A stretch of DNA of 64,000 nucleotides from Methylobacterium sp. J-026 (GCF_022829585.1 NZ_JAKSYC010000230.1:35360-99359), one strand, 5' to 3'. Positions 35,930-44,910 are shown, counted from the first letter of the stretch. Notes: a model not told the origin generated them from the letters alone. A program made the numbers and translations.

Positions 35930-36378
35930 GCGCCGAGAGGTTCCGGCAGGCTCGACACGCTATCTCATCTGCGCATCCGCGGTGGGCCCGAGACAGTCGC
36001 GCTTCACCCACTCCCAACCAGGCAGATTGAAGGACCGACGCGGTGGCCCTCGACCGGGACATTCACAAGACGCCCCGCGATCGGATCATCGCCAGCGAAG
36101 GCGGCATCGAGGCAGCGCCGGCACAGCTCAGCGTAGACCATGCGGCGCGAGTGCTGTCCGCCGACATGGATGCCGGTTCGGCGCAAGACAGTAGGTTCGC
36201 ACACGGAGCCAGAGCCGTTCCCTGTAGCAGCGCGACCGGAAACGGCTCCGAGGAGTGGAGGAGACTGATCGGTCCCGGCCCCCGTGATTCGTCGCGAACG
36301 GGCGGAGCGCCGCGCCGTGTCGGTGCTTCGCTCGTGACGTCTCACGCCGAACCGGCATCCCCCGCGTGGGGCGACGCG
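35930..36378. other. Gap with no supported gene
   Basis: About 450 bp between the IS256 remnant and the next exported protein gene. A minus-strand frame (ELCRRCLDAAFAGDDPIAGR near 36060-36130) looks slightly protein-like but has no start or family; it may be further transposon debris. Confidence 0.4.
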
Positions 36379-36750
36379 TCAGCGCGGGACGAAGATCCCC
36401 GGAATAATCCGCCCGGACTGGCCGAACAGCGCCTCCGCACGGGTGCAACTGCCCGGCAAGTCCTTCTGGTACGCGACGAGATAGCTCCGCGCCTGGAGCA
36501 TCAGGGCACCGCGGTCGAGCTCTGCCGGATCGACACCCATCGCCCGGATCGCCCCCTTGAAGCGCTCGCCGTCCGTGCGAAGCGTGTCGCAGGAGACGTT
36601 CACGAAACCGGCAAGACCCGCCAGCTTGGCCGCGCTCAGCGTCTGCGGCGGCAGCGCGGCCGGCTCCTCGGCCCGCAGGATCGATCCGGTCACGGACAGG
36701 GCGATGGTCACGACGACGAGACCGAGAGACCGCATCACGCTCTTCTCCAT
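36379..36750 (-). CDS. Hypothetical exported protein
   Basis: 123-aa protein with signal peptide MEKSVMRSLGLVVVTIALSVTGSILRA, cleaved probably after LRA. The mature part has two Cys (VSCDTLR and GSCTRAE) that may pair, plus QTLSAAKLAGLAGF and a basic-free acidic middle. GAGGG lies ~13 bases upstream of ATG 36750. No family recognised; the gene stands alone. Confidence 0.65.
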   Translation of the reverse strand: MEKSVMRSLGLVVVTIALSVTGSILRAEEPAALPPQTLSAAKLAGLAGFVNVSCDTLRTDGERFKGAIRAMGVDPAELDRGALMLQARSYLVAYQKDLPGSCTRAEALFGQSGRIIPGIFVPR

Positions 36751-36858
36751 TCGAAACACCCCGCCCTCATCAATCGCACTGGTTTTCCGCGGGAGCACCA
36801 CGCCGGGCCGAAGGACGCCGGATCGCGCCCGGACGTCCTCACCGGCCGCGGCCGGTGG

Positions 36859-37005
36859 CTACTCCTGGTCCGAAGACGCCGAGCCTTGCAGCACGCCGCA
36901 GGTGCGGACCCTATCGCTCAAGGTCAATTCCCGGGTGTTCCCGATAGCGGCCAAAGATATCATCGCCTTGCCCATGCGGTTCGTAAAATCGGTCTTGTCG
37001 GACAT
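36859..37005 (-). CDS. Possible 48-aa hypothetical protein
   Basis: MSDKTDFTNRMGKAMISLAA then TRELTLSDRVRTCGVLQG. The frame is open upstream to 37089 but that part is less protein-like. GAGAG lies upstream of the ATG. Short; the assignment is weak. Confidence 0.35.
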   Translation of the reverse strand: MSDKTDFTNRMGKAMISLAAIGNTRELTLSDRVRTCGVLQGSASSDQE

Positions 37006-37423
37006 CGGGGCTCTCGGCCAGAGCGCGGCCCGATGTCTATCTTCAGTTGGTCCGAAGCAAGACCCGATGACAGGACACACTAAGATCATAAGAAGACCGC
37101 AACGCGCATCATCGACCTCCCATTCCTGCAGGGGAAATACTTAGCCGGACGGTAGGTGTCCAGTCCGTATCGACTTGCGCCAAATGGAATGCCGGGTGTC
37201 CAACCGGGCACTGGGCGGCGATCGACGCGATCGCGGTCGAGATCGGGGGCTCGGGCGGGCCGCTCCGGAACGGGAGCCGGCAGCGCGAGGAGGGGACAGC
37301 GATCCGCGGGGCGATCCTTGACGCGCCGGGCGTGCGGCGCCAATCGGCCTGACAGCGCCCGGCCGCCGGCGAAGCCCGGCGCGGGACCGTCCCGATCCAC
37401 GGACGGAGCATCGGAGAGCTTCC
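37006..37423. other. Leader region of the ureide genes, no gene seen
   Basis: 418 bp in front of the ureidoglycine aminohydrolase gene. It should hold its promoter. Frames on both strands are Pro/Arg-rich antisense-type sequence and are rejected. Confidence 0.5.
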
Positions 37424-38263
37424 ATGACCCCACCGCTGTACCATCCCGCCTGCGGAGGCCTTCCGGCGCAGACGAGCCTGATGACCGGGCGGGCGGTGTT
37501 CACGGAGGCCTACGCGGTGATCCCCAGGGGCGTGATGAGCGACATCGTCACGAGCTTCCTGCCCGGCTGGGAGGGAACCCGTGCCTGGATCCTGGCACGC
37601 CCCCTGTCGGGATTCTCCGAGACCTTCGCCCAGTACCTGATGGAGGTCGCCCCCGGCGGCGGCAGCGCGGCGCCCGAGCCCGACGGCCAGGCCGAGGGCG
37701 TGGTGTTCGTCGTCGCGGGCCGTCCGAGCCTGGAGCTCCACGGCCATGCCCATGCCCTGCGCCCCGGAAGCTTCGCCTACCTGCCGCCGGGCGCGCCCTG
37801 GCGCCTGCGCAACGGCGACACCGAGCCGGCGCGGTTCCACTGGATCCGCAAGCGTTACGAGCCCGCGCCGGGCCTCGACGTGCCGGAGGCCTTCGTCACG
37901 CACGAGGCCGAGGTCGCGCCGGTCGGCATGGTCGGCACCGACGGCGCCTGGGCCACGACCCGCTTCGTCGCCCCCGATGATCTGCGCCACGACATGCACG
38001 TCACCATCGTCACCCTGCAGCCCGGCGGGACGATCCCGTTCGAGGAGACGCACGTGATGGAGCACGGCCTGTTCGTGCTGGAAGGGAAGGCCGCCTACCG
38101 GCTCAACCGCGACTGGGTCGAGGTCGAGGCGGGCGACTTCATGTGGTTGCGCGCCTTCTGCCCACAGGCCTGCTACGCGGGCGGTCCGGGCCGGTTCCGC
38201 TACCTCCTGTACAAGGACGTCAACCGGCATCCGGCCCTCGCGCCGCGCGGGCTCGCCCGATGA
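37424..38263 (+). CDS. (S)-ureidoglycine aminohydrolase
   Basis: 279-aa bicupin enzyme of purine/ureide catabolism: converts (S)-ureidoglycine to ureidoglycolate and ammonia, manganese-dependent. N-terminal segment MTGRAVFTEAYAVIPRGVMSD is typical. The first cupin includes GVVFVVAGRPSLELHG, and the second cupin has the metal ligands in FEETHVMEHGLFVLEGKAAY (Glu, His, His) and the Tyr/Trp-rich GDFMWLRAFCPQACYAGG. CGGAG lies ~6 bases before the ATG. The stop overlaps the next start (ATGA), so the two enzymes act in sequence. Confidence 0.92.
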   Translation: MTPPLYHPACGGLPAQTSLMTGRAVFTEAYAVIPRGVMSDIVTSFLPGWEGTRAWILARPLSGFSETFAQYLMEVAPGGGSAAPEPDGQAEGVVFVVAGRPSLELHGHAHALRPGSFAYLPPGAPWRLRNGDTEPARFHWIRKRYEPAPGLDVPEAFVTHEAEVAPVGMVGTDGAWATTRFVAPDDLRHDMHVTIVTLQPGGTIPFEETHVMEHGLFVLEGKAAYRLNRDWVEVEAGDFMWLRAFCPQACYAGGPGRFRYLLYKDVNRHPALAPRGLAR

Positions 38264-38784
38264 GCGCGCCGGCGACGCCCCCCGCGGCCCGATCGGTCCT
38301 CGCCCGGCCTCTCACGGCGGAAGCCTTCGCGCCGTTCGGCACGGTGATCGACGGGGCGGGTGCCGCACCGCGCCCGATGAACGCCGGGCTGGCCCGCCGC
38401 TTCCACGATCTGGCGGAGGTCGAGGTGGTGGGCGAGGGCGCGCGCACGGTGATCGGCCTGGTGGAGGCGGAGCCCTACGCGCTGCCCCTGCGCCTGAGCC
38501 TGGTCGAGCGCCATCCGCTCGGCGCGCAGGCCTTTGTCCCGCTGAGCACCGCGCCGTTCCTGGTCGTGGTCTGCCCGGACGAGGGCGGGAGACCCGGTCC
38601 GCCGCAGGCCTTCGTCACCACCCGGCCGCACCAGGGCATCTGCTACGCGCGGGGCACGTGGCACGGCGTGCTGACGCCGTTCGGGGCGCCGCAGGATTTC
38701 GTGGTCATCGACCGCGGCGGCCCGGGCGGAAACCTGGAAGAATACGTGTTCACAGACCCCTGGACGGTCCATCTCCAGGAGTAG
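38260..38784 (+). CDS. allA: Ureidoglycolate lyase
   Basis: 174-aa cupin-like lyase that splits ureidoglycolate to glyoxylate and urea. Motifs LTAEAFAPFGTVID at the N-terminus, LVERHPLGAQAFVPLSTAPFLVVVCPD and QGICYARGTWHGVLTPFG, with the conserved His in GTWHG, are diagnostic of the AllA family. Translationally coupled to the aminohydrolase gene by 4 bp. Other allantoin genes are not in view. Confidence 0.93.
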   Translation: MSAPATPPAARSVLARPLTAEAFAPFGTVIDGAGAAPRPMNAGLARRFHDLAEVEVVGEGARTVIGLVEAEPYALPLRLSLVERHPLGAQAFVPLSTAPFLVVVCPDEGGRPGPPQAFVTTRPHQGICYARGTWHGVLTPFGAPQDFVVIDRGGPGGNLEEYVFTDPWTVHLQE

Positions 38785-38821
38785 GCTCCGGACGCGGGTG
38801 CCGGGCCCCGGGGAGACCCGG

Positions 38822-39034
38822 CTACAGATCGACGGTCTCGGGCTGCCGCTCGGTCAGGGTGAAGACGACTTCACCGGTCCGCTCGCAGGTTACGCTCACG
38901 GAGGTTACGCCGCTCAGTGCCTGCTGGTGCGGAAGCTGTGCTCTGGCGTGGGCGATGGCGGCCTCCAGATCGCAGGGCCAGAGCTTCGTCGCGCTGATCC
39001 GCTTTCCTTTTCGAAACGTGATCTTGTAGGCCAT
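38822..39034 (-). CDS. Small conserved hypothetical protein
   Basis: 70-aa protein starting MAYKITFRKGKRISATKLWP and continuing LEAAIAHARAQLPHQQALSG. A beta-helix-beta layout (RTGEVVFTLTERQPETVDL) suggests a compact single domain. ATG 39034 is chosen because the extension to 39097 is unlike a protein start. Convergent with allA, 37 bp away. Function unknown. Confidence 0.6.
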   Translation of the reverse strand: MAYKITFRKGKRISATKLWPCDLEAAIAHARAQLPHQQALSGVTSVSVTCERTGEVVFTLTERQPETVDL

Positions 39035-39253
39035 GACTCCCTCCATTTCGGGCCATGATACACCCGCCGCCGGGAGGGAGCCGTCCCCGTGGGGCATGCC
39101 AACGATGCGCGGCGAGCGGGGAGGGGGCCGGACGACGGCACCGCGCCGTTCCTCACCTGTGGGTGCGCGCCGGCAGCCGCCGGGTGTCCGGCCATCGCAC
39201 CGTATTCGTGTCGCGGACAGGATGCCCGCGACACGGTCGGGACACCGCCGGCA

Positions 39254-39475
39254 TCACCGCGTCGGCGCGGCGGCGGCTACGATCCGCGGAGCCGCCGGGG
39301 AGGCCGGGACGAGGCGCGGCGTCGTGGCGAGTTCGGATGCCGGACGCACGGTGGCGATAGCCCGGGCCTGCTCGCGGTAGAGCGGCGGCGTCAGGGTGAC
39401 GGTATCGTCCGCCAGCGCGGCACCGGTCATCGGGATGGCGACGAGGGCGGCCAGAATGAAGGTACGAACGGTCAT
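39254..39475 (-). CDS. Small exported protein
   Basis: 73 aa with signal peptide MTVRTFILAALVAIPMTGAALA, followed by a short Ala/Pro-rich mature part (DDTVTLTPPLYREQARAIAT). GAGAGGA stands 11 bases before the ATG. No known domain; probably secreted to the periplasm. Confidence 0.65.
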   Translation of the reverse strand: MTVRTFILAALVAIPMTGAALADDTVTLTPPLYREQARAIATVRPASELATTPRLVPASPAAPRIVAAAAPTR

Positions 39476-39620
39476 GATACGCGATCCTCTCGATGTCCGG
39501 GCTCGGGCCCGGCTTCGAGGGGATATCTACGCTGCGGAGCAACATGATCCAAACAGATTGGATCGATAGCCGATATTGATGACATCGCTTTTGGCGGCGG
39601 CCACGCCCTCGGCCTATCGG

Positions 39621-40001
39621 TCAGCGGCCGAGGTCCACCGGGATGCTGAGATCGGCCATTCCGGAGCCACTTAGCAACCCGGCGGGCGGCGCTGTCAGCA
39701 GGCCGACGGCCTGAACGGCGCGAAGCGCCCGCCGATCGAGCGCCGGCGAGCCCGAGCTGCGCTCGATCTCGGCCTGCTGCACCGCACCATCGGCCGCGAT
39801 CTCCATATGGACCACCACAGTGCCGGCCCTCCGGCCGGAACCCGTCCGCCGCTCGGCGCGGTCCGCGGCGTCGATCCGCGTGACCAGATCGGAGAGCCAA
39901 CTGCGCGCCGCCGGCCCCGGCATCTCCCGGGCCTGGGCGGCCCAGGGCCCCAGGAGCAGGCCGAGAACCGTGATCCGGTGGACGAGCACTTGCAACGGCA
40001 T
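39621..40001 (-). CDS. TonB C-terminal domain protein
   Basis: 126-aa protein. A signal/anchor helix (VLVHRITVLGLLLGPWAAQA) precedes the body. TVVVHMEIAADGAVQQAEIE and SGSPALDRRALRAVQAV are the TonB_C beta-alpha-beta motif, but the Pro-rich linker and N-terminal ExbB/D-binding motif of true TonB are absent, so it may be a shortened TonB-like periplasmic protein. Start ATG 40001 is the one with a signal peptide; extension to 40064 gives an Arg-rich start. No ExbB/D gene nearby. Confidence 0.72.
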   Translation of the reverse strand: MPLQVLVHRITVLGLLLGPWAAQAREMPGPAARSWLSDLVTRIDAADRAERRTGSGRRAGTVVVHMEIAADGAVQQAEIERSSGSPALDRRALRAVQAVGLLTAPPAGLLSGSGMADLSIPVDLGR

Positions 40002-40534
40002 GCGGGAACGGGGGCTGCGTGAGGGTCGAGGGATCCTACGCGCCCGGGACGGCCCCTGCGACACCGAATGATCGCGCTCAGGACAGGATTGCGGGCATCC
40101 CGCCCGCGAGACCTAGCGGCGGCGGCATCCACGTGCCGATCCGGCACCGCAAGTCGGCGATGGCCGGAGGAGGATGTCCGGGAGGATGGGAACCTGTGCG
40201 GCGATCTTATCGCCATCGGACGCGTGCAGACGCATGACGGCCGATCACCGGTGGGGGACAGGACCGGCGGTTCGGCCATCAGCGCGCGGCCCCGAACCCA
40301 TGTCTGCAACATAGATCAGCCAAGACCGAGATCTTCGAATTGATCGATGACACCCTGGCTGATAGCCTCGACAAATCTGCGCGTCGGTCGGACGGTTTCG
40401 ATACGCATGTCCGGATCGAAGATCTGTCCCCCACCCCGGCGCATCTTCCGGACAGGACGGAAGATCATCGCGGCGGCGGGCCGAGAAGCGCGACCGTGCC
40501 GCCCTGATCGCACGCTGAACCCGGGACCACGCGC
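40002..40534. other. 533-bp gap; one weak 50-aa frame
   Basis: No firm gene. A minus-strand frame 40316-40468 (MIFRPVRKMRRGGGQIFD, ending AISQGVIDQFEDLGLG) looks more protein-like than the rest but has no ribosome site. It may be a tiny gene or chance. Confidence 0.4.
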
Positions 40535-40780
40535 ATGTCACGATTGTCGGACCTCGAAGACGACCCGGCATTCCAGGAAGCCGTTCGCGCGGTGCGCGGC
40601 GCAGCCAGCACGTTGAGCGGGCGGGCCGTGACGGCGGACGAGGCGCGCTTCCTGGTCGGCATCGCGCTGACTACCTTCGCCCATGCCGGCGGCCTGAGCG
40701 AGCCGAGCCGCAGCCGGCTGGCCCGGTTCTCGGAGACGATCGGGCCGGATGCGGTGGTCGAGACGCTGACGAAACACTGA
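40535..40780 (+). CDS. Small conserved hypothetical, MSRxSD-DDPAF family
   Basis: 81-aa helical protein starting MSRLSDLEDDPAFQEAVRAV and continuing DEARFLVGIALTTFAHAGGL, then SEPSRSRLARFSETIG. Another member, MSRHSDFLDDPAFKRA..., is encoded at 57363-57611 inside the mobile element of this window, so the family has paralogs (see finding). No known domain. An ATG at 40535 follows CCACGCGC without a strong ribosome site. Confidence 0.7.
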   Translation: MSRLSDLEDDPAFQEAVRAVRGAASTLSGRAVTADEARFLVGIALTTFAHAGGLSEPSRSRLARFSETIGPDAVVETLTKH

Positions 40781-40816
40781 GGCCGGCGGCCGGCGCGCTC
40801 TGCGGCCCGAGGGCGA

Positions 40817-41098
40817 TCACAGCAATCCGGTCCTCCGGGCGAGCATCACCCCGAGGGCGAGGCAGGCGGCCACACTGACGATCAGCATGGCGACGTTCGT
40901 CCAGAACCGGACCGGCCGGCTCGATCCGTCGATCCCGCTGGCGCGCAGACGCACCCAGGGCACGTAGAGGTAGAGCGCGATCAGCGTCAGGATCAGGAAT
41001 GCCAAGGTCGGCAGCCGGCCGCTCACGAGGGCGGCGCCGGCCAGGAGGGCCCAACCGAGAACGAGGCTCACCATCGTGAACAGGGCTGTCGAATTCAC
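40817..41098 (-). CDS. Small membrane protein
   Basis: 93-aa integral membrane protein with three hydrophobic segments: FTMVSLVLGWALLAGAALVS, LAFLILTLIALYLYVPWV and NVAMLIVSVAACLALGVML, separated by short Arg/Ser loops and ending in RRTGLL. GTG at 41098 follows AAGGGA. Convergent with the small hypothetical, 36 bp away. No family named. Confidence 0.7.
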   Translation of the reverse strand: MNSTALFTMVSLVLGWALLAGAALVSGRLPTLAFLILTLIALYLYVPWVRLRASGIDGSSRPVRFWTNVAMLIVSVAACLALGVMLARRTGLL

Positions 41099-41470
41099 GT
41101 CCGCACGGTCCCTTCAGCGGATGATCGCGGTGCGGTGCTGGGGCGCAGTCACGGACCCCGTCCATCGCTCCGCCCGAACACGGAATCGGCGCCGGGCCGG
41201 CGCGCGGGTCTCGTATTTCCTGTGGTTGCACAGGCACTTGGATGCAACGGTACGCGCTAGTGTGGGAGCGTTCGGCACGCGCGTCAACCCGGCGCGGCGG
41301 CCGATTCGGGCGCCGTTGCGGATCGCCGCAGCCCTCATCGCGACCGCCGATCCCGGGAGGCCCGGACATGCTGGGCACGCGGTCGCGGCACGATATAACC
41401 GGGTCTTCGAGGCCGTTCCGAGCGCCGCGGCGCAGGCGTCGGGCGATCGGAACGCAGGACAGGGACGGTC
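41099..41470. other. Gap with no supported gene
   Basis: 372 bp between divergent genes. It should hold the promoters of the membrane protein and the secreted propeller protein; no boxes could be assigned. Confidence 0.45.
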
Positions 41471-42895
41471 GTGACACGGAGATCGCCGCACGCATCGCTC
41501 GTCGCAGCCGCAGTTGCAGCGCTGGTCCTGTCGACGGCGGGGCAGGCCGGCTGGCAGGGGCCGGAGGCGCAGGCCCTGTTCGTCAACGAGGCCAACCCGA
41601 GCGGGTACAACTACGCCCCGAGCGTCATCACCGAAGGCGGGACGACCGACATCTGGTGGTGCGGACAGGGCAAGACCGACGTCATCTTCCACCGCGCCTA
41701 CAGCGCGCAGGCCGGGTTCTCCCCGGCGCAGGTCGTCTTCCAGCCCACGCCCGGGTCCTGGAACCGCCAGTATGTCTGCGATCCGAGCGTGATCAAGGGC
41801 ACGTTCCGCAATCCCGTCGACGGGCGGTCCTACGCGTACGCCATGTACTACTCGGGATCGGACAATTTGCCGGGCCACAACAACCAGACGGGCCTGGCCT
41901 TCTCCAACGACACGGTGACCTGGGTCGATTACCCCACGCCGGTCATCGCCCCGATAAACCCGGCGGTCGCGCAGGGGAATTACGGCACCGGGCAACCGGC
42001 CACGATCAACATCGACGGCCGCTCAAGCCTGTACGTGTTCACCACCGATCTGACCGGCCCGCAGGGGGTGCCGGGGTTCGGCGATCTCTACGTGCGCCAT
42101 ACGGCAGACGGGGTGCATTTCGACCCGCCGGTGCGGGTGCCCAACGGCACGACCGACGGCGCGACCATCAACCCGAATTCGGATTTCGCCTACGACCCGT
42201 CCTCGGGCGACGTCTACGTGATCACGGGCCTGCCGGGGCGCGACTGCCAGCGGGTCGCCTGCAAGGATCCGGCGCGCAACCCGGATCGCGAGACCTTCCA
42301 GATGGGTCTCTACAGGATGCCGATGACAGCCCTGATGGGCGGCAGCCCGGCGAAATGGAGCCCGGTCGGCTACCTGAACGCGGATGTGACGGGCTTCTAT
42401 CTCAATCACAGCCCGGGCTTCCAGCGGGACGCCTTCGGCAGCATCGGCCCGTTCCTGCCGAACATCACCGTCTACTTCTCGGGGGGCGACCCCTATCCGG
42501 GCACCTGGCGAATCGCCGCGGCGACCGAGACCCGGGCCTCCGACCGTGCCCCCCTGAAGCGGGCGCTCGGACCGGGCGGCCACTGGGTCACGACGGGCTA
42601 CATCGCTCCGGATTACCGGATCGAGCACGCGCTCGGTGCGCTGTTCCTCCTCCCGAGACCGGGCACCGCCATGCTGATGAGCTGCATGGCCGGCGCGGAT
42701 CATTTCCTCAGTCGCGATGCGCGCTGCGAGGGCCGGACCCCGCTGGGACAGACCGGCTACCTCTACGACGCGCCTCGGCCGGGCAGCCATCCGATCTTCC
42801 GCTGCCTGGCCGGCGGCCGGGATCACTTCGTATCGACCGACGCGCGGTGCGAGGGTCAGGCGACCGAGGGCCTGCTCGGCTACGCCCTCGACTGA
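41471..42895 (+). CDS. Secreted beta-propeller-like protein with C-terminal DUF5648-like repeats
   Basis: 474-aa exported protein starting at GTG with signal peptide LVAAAVAALVLSTAGQA. The main part has the look of a five-bladed GH43/GH-like propeller: YNYAPSVITEGGTTDIWWCG, YVCDPSVIKG, YAMYYSGSDN, TGLAFSNDTVTW, YVRHTADGVHFDPPV, NSDFAYDPSSGDVYVITG. The last ~95 residues hold two copies of an alternating Cys motif (SCMAGADHFLSRDARCEG and RCLAGGRDHFVSTDARCEGQ), resembling the DUF5648 lectin-like repeat. No obvious catalytic acid pair can be named. Its role may be binding or trimming of an extracellular glycan. Confidence 0.72.
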   Translation: MTRRSPHASLVAAAVAALVLSTAGQAGWQGPEAQALFVNEANPSGYNYAPSVITEGGTTDIWWCGQGKTDVIFHRAYSAQAGFSPAQVVFQPTPGSWNRQYVCDPSVIKGTFRNPVDGRSYAYAMYYSGSDNLPGHNNQTGLAFSNDTVTWVDYPTPVIAPINPAVAQGNYGTGQPATINIDGRSSLYVFTTDLTGPQGVPGFGDLYVRHTADGVHFDPPVRVPNGTTDGATINPNSDFAYDPSSGDVYVITGLPGRDCQRVACKDPARNPDRETFQMGLYRMPMTALMGGSPAKWSPVGYLNADVTGFYLNHSPGFQRDAFGSIGPFLPNITVYFSGGDPYPGTWRIAAATETRASDRAPLKRALGPGGHWVTTGYIAPDYRIEHALGALFLLPRPGTAMLMSCMAGADHFLSRDARCEGRTPLGQTGYLYDAPRPGSHPIFRCLAGGRDHFVSTDARCEGQATEGLLGYALD

Positions 42896-43025
42896 GATCC
42901 GGGGACCGCATCCGGGCCTGGCGCGGCCTCGGTGCGGCGTTGCGCCCAGGAACACGGCGGGGCGCGTCGCCTTTCCTGATCCTGCGGTCGGCTGCGGCCG
43001 GACCCCCGTCCAGGAGATGCCTCGG

Positions 43026-43478
43026 ATGCTGAATTTCTCGCGGGGCTCGGCGGCCCTCGTCGCGCTGCTCGTCGCGGGGCCGGCCTTCGCGCAGGGCAAG
43101 CCCCTCCCGCCTCCGGCAAACGACGCGATGCCGCCGGTGGAGCTGACCATCAGCATGAAGGACGGGAAGCCGGTCTGCGATCCGGCCGAACTACAGCTCC
43201 CGGCGGATACGAACGTCGCGCTTCACGTGGTGAGCAGCGCCGACGCGCCGGTGACGCTCACCGCGCCCGGTCAGTTCGAGAACGGCCTGGTCCTGCACGC
43301 GGACGGCGATCTGGTCCACGTGGCGAGCGAGAAGGGCTACACCGTCAAGCAGAACGGCCAAGGCACCCTGCGTCTGCACACGATGAAGGCGGGCCAGGAA
43401 GAATATGCCTGCACCAGCACGCGGAATGCCGACGCCCCGTTCAAGGGCAAACTGATCCTGATCCCGGCCGCCAATTGA
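43026..43478 (+). CDS. Periplasmic protein, cupredoxin-like (tentative)
   Basis: 150-aa exported protein with signal peptide MLNFSRGSAALVALLVAGPAFA. Mature part: PVELTISMKDGKPVCDPAEL, NVALHVVSSADAPVTLTAPGQF, HTMKAGQEEYACTSTRNADAPF. Two Cys and a beta-rich pattern fit a cupredoxin-like or copper-associated fold without the full copper set, so metal binding is uncertain. CAGGAG lies directly before an upstream ATG at 43017; ATG 43026 has the correct spacing and is used. Confidence 0.6.
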   Translation: MLNFSRGSAALVALLVAGPAFAQGKPLPPPANDAMPPVELTISMKDGKPVCDPAELQLPADTNVALHVVSSADAPVTLTAPGQFENGLVLHADGDLVHVASEKGYTVKQNGQGTLRLHTMKAGQEEYACTSTRNADAPFKGKLILIPAAN

Positions 43479-43536
43479 GGACGGGCCCCGCAGGCGGACA
43501 GGGGCCGATGATCGAGCTGGGAGCTTCGGTGCAGGC

Positions 43537-43938
43537 ATGAGCGACGGCGCATCGGGGCAGACGCTCCAGGTCTTCTACGACGGCGATTGCCCGCTCTGCC
43601 GCGCAGAGATCGACCATTATCGCGGGTGCGCGGGCGCGGATCGGCTGGCCTTCGTCGATGTCGGCCGGACCGTGGCCGCGCCGACGCTCGGACCGGACCT
43701 CGATCGCGACACGGCCCTGCGGCGCTTCCACGTGCGCACCGCGGATGGGGGGCTGGTCTCCGGCGCGGAGGCGTTCGCCCGCCTCTGGACGACCCTGCCG
43801 GGCTGGCGCTGGCTCGGCCGGCTGCTCGACCGGCGCGTCTTCGGCCGCCGACCCGCGCTGATGATCGCCGAGGTGGCCTACCGCCTCTTCCTGCCCCTGC
43901 GACCGCGCCTGGCGCGGCTGATCGCGCGGCGGTCCTGA
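43537..43938 (+). CDS. DCC-family thiol-disulfide oxidoreductase (DUF393)
   Basis: 133-aa protein. VFYDGDCPLC at residues 12-21 is the signature DxDCxxC motif of the DUF393 thiol-disulfide oxidoreductase family. FHVRTADGGLVSGAEAFARLW and RLFLPLRPRLARLIARRS complete the pattern. The protein likely binds a membrane peripheral helix and shuttles electrons to unknown partner proteins. Follows the cupredoxin-like gene by 58 bp and may be co-transcribed with it and the next small gene. Confidence 0.88.
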   Translation: MSDGASGQTLQVFYDGDCPLCRAEIDHYRGCAGADRLAFVDVGRTVAAPTLGPDLDRDTALRRFHVRTADGGLVSGAEAFARLWTTLPGWRWLGRLLDRRVFGRRPALMIAEVAYRLFLPLRPRLARLIARRS

Positions 43939-43951
43939 CGGGCGGCGGCGG

Positions 43952-44203
43952 GTGGCGCGCTGCGTCCATTATGTCGGCTTCCGCGACGACCGCTATTGGA
44001 ACGCCTTCCGGATCTTCGGGGGACCGCGGGTCATCCATCGCCGGTGGGATTTCTACGCCACCCGTGACGTCGGCCCCGACGATATCGTGGTCTTCGCCGA
44101 GGGTGACGACACGCAGCCCATCGCCGCGCGAAACGCCACTGACCTCGACGAGCGCTGGCTCGCACGTGCCGCCCCGGGGACCGGAACCGAGACGCTGGGC
44201 TGA
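43952..44203 (+). CDS. Small hypothetical protein
   Basis: 83-aa protein: ARCVHYVGFRDDRYWNAFRIF, GPRVIHRRWDFYATRDVGPDD, then IVVFAEGDDTQPIAARNATD. GTG start behind a GGCGGCGGCGG run, 13 bp after the DCC gene stop. Compact alpha/beta pattern; no family recognised. Confidence 0.6.
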   Translation: MARCVHYVGFRDDRYWNAFRIFGGPRVIHRRWDFYATRDVGPDDIVVFAEGDDTQPIAARNATDLDERWLARAAPGTGTETLG

Positions 44204-44876
44204 GCCCCCGCTTCGGATCGTCCCCGCAGGGACCGGCCGGGCCATCCCTTCGCACCGCGCTGCAGGGGCTGCACGGCGCAGCGGATTTCAGGCTCGGAGA
44301 GCGAAGACGCCTCGAAACCGGAGCCCGGTGCCGTGTCCTATCGCGGCGGGCGCATCCCCGGCCGCGGAGCCGGTCCCGTCCCCGGCCGGGCGCCGCCACG
44401 GGGCTTGGCTGTTGACGACACGCGCATGCGGCTCGCCACGGTTCTGGTTTAGCTCTACAAGTCGTTTCAGTGGTTACACCATTCGATCCTCTTTCGGGAC
44501 GATTTAATGGCTTGTTAACCAGTGTTGGTGCTGTTTGGCTCGATCGAATGGAGCCTGTGCCGTGATCTCAACAAGTCTCCTCGTCGTGATCAGTGCCGCG
44601 CTGAGCGCAGCCGCAGCGGGCGCCGTCCGCGATCCGAACGCGCGCAGCCGATAACGCCCTCCGGTCGGCGGGTCCGTGATCCGTCGGCCACGCGCGGTCT
44701 CGCGTCTGTCGGCTCGGGGACGGTCCTCGAACGGACCCTTCGGCGTGACGGCCCGCGACCCCTGATCCGTCGACCGCCGCCGAGAACCCTTCGGTCCGCG
44801 GCCTCCGTCAAACAGGCGATGCGGTCCAGCGCCCCGCGGGGTAATTCGGCACTTCCCAAACCCCAATGGCGCACTC
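44204..44876. other. Gene-free stretch before an intrinsic terminator
   Basis: About 670 bp with no convincing coding frame on either strand, ending in a strong terminator on the plus strand. This arrangement could host a small RNA transcribed from somewhere inside; no promoter was assigned. See finding. Confidence 0.4.
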
Positions 44877-44910
44877 AAGCCCGTCCGGTCCGCCGGAACG
44901 GGCTTTTTTT
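44877..44910 (+). terminator. Intrinsic terminator without a nearby gene
   Basis: AAGCCCGT and ACGGGCTT, with the inner CCGG/CCGG pair, form a stem (44877-44903), then seven to eight T residues (to 44910). The nearest plus-strand stop is 670 bp upstream, so it probably ends an RNA that starts within the gap. Confidence 0.8.
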
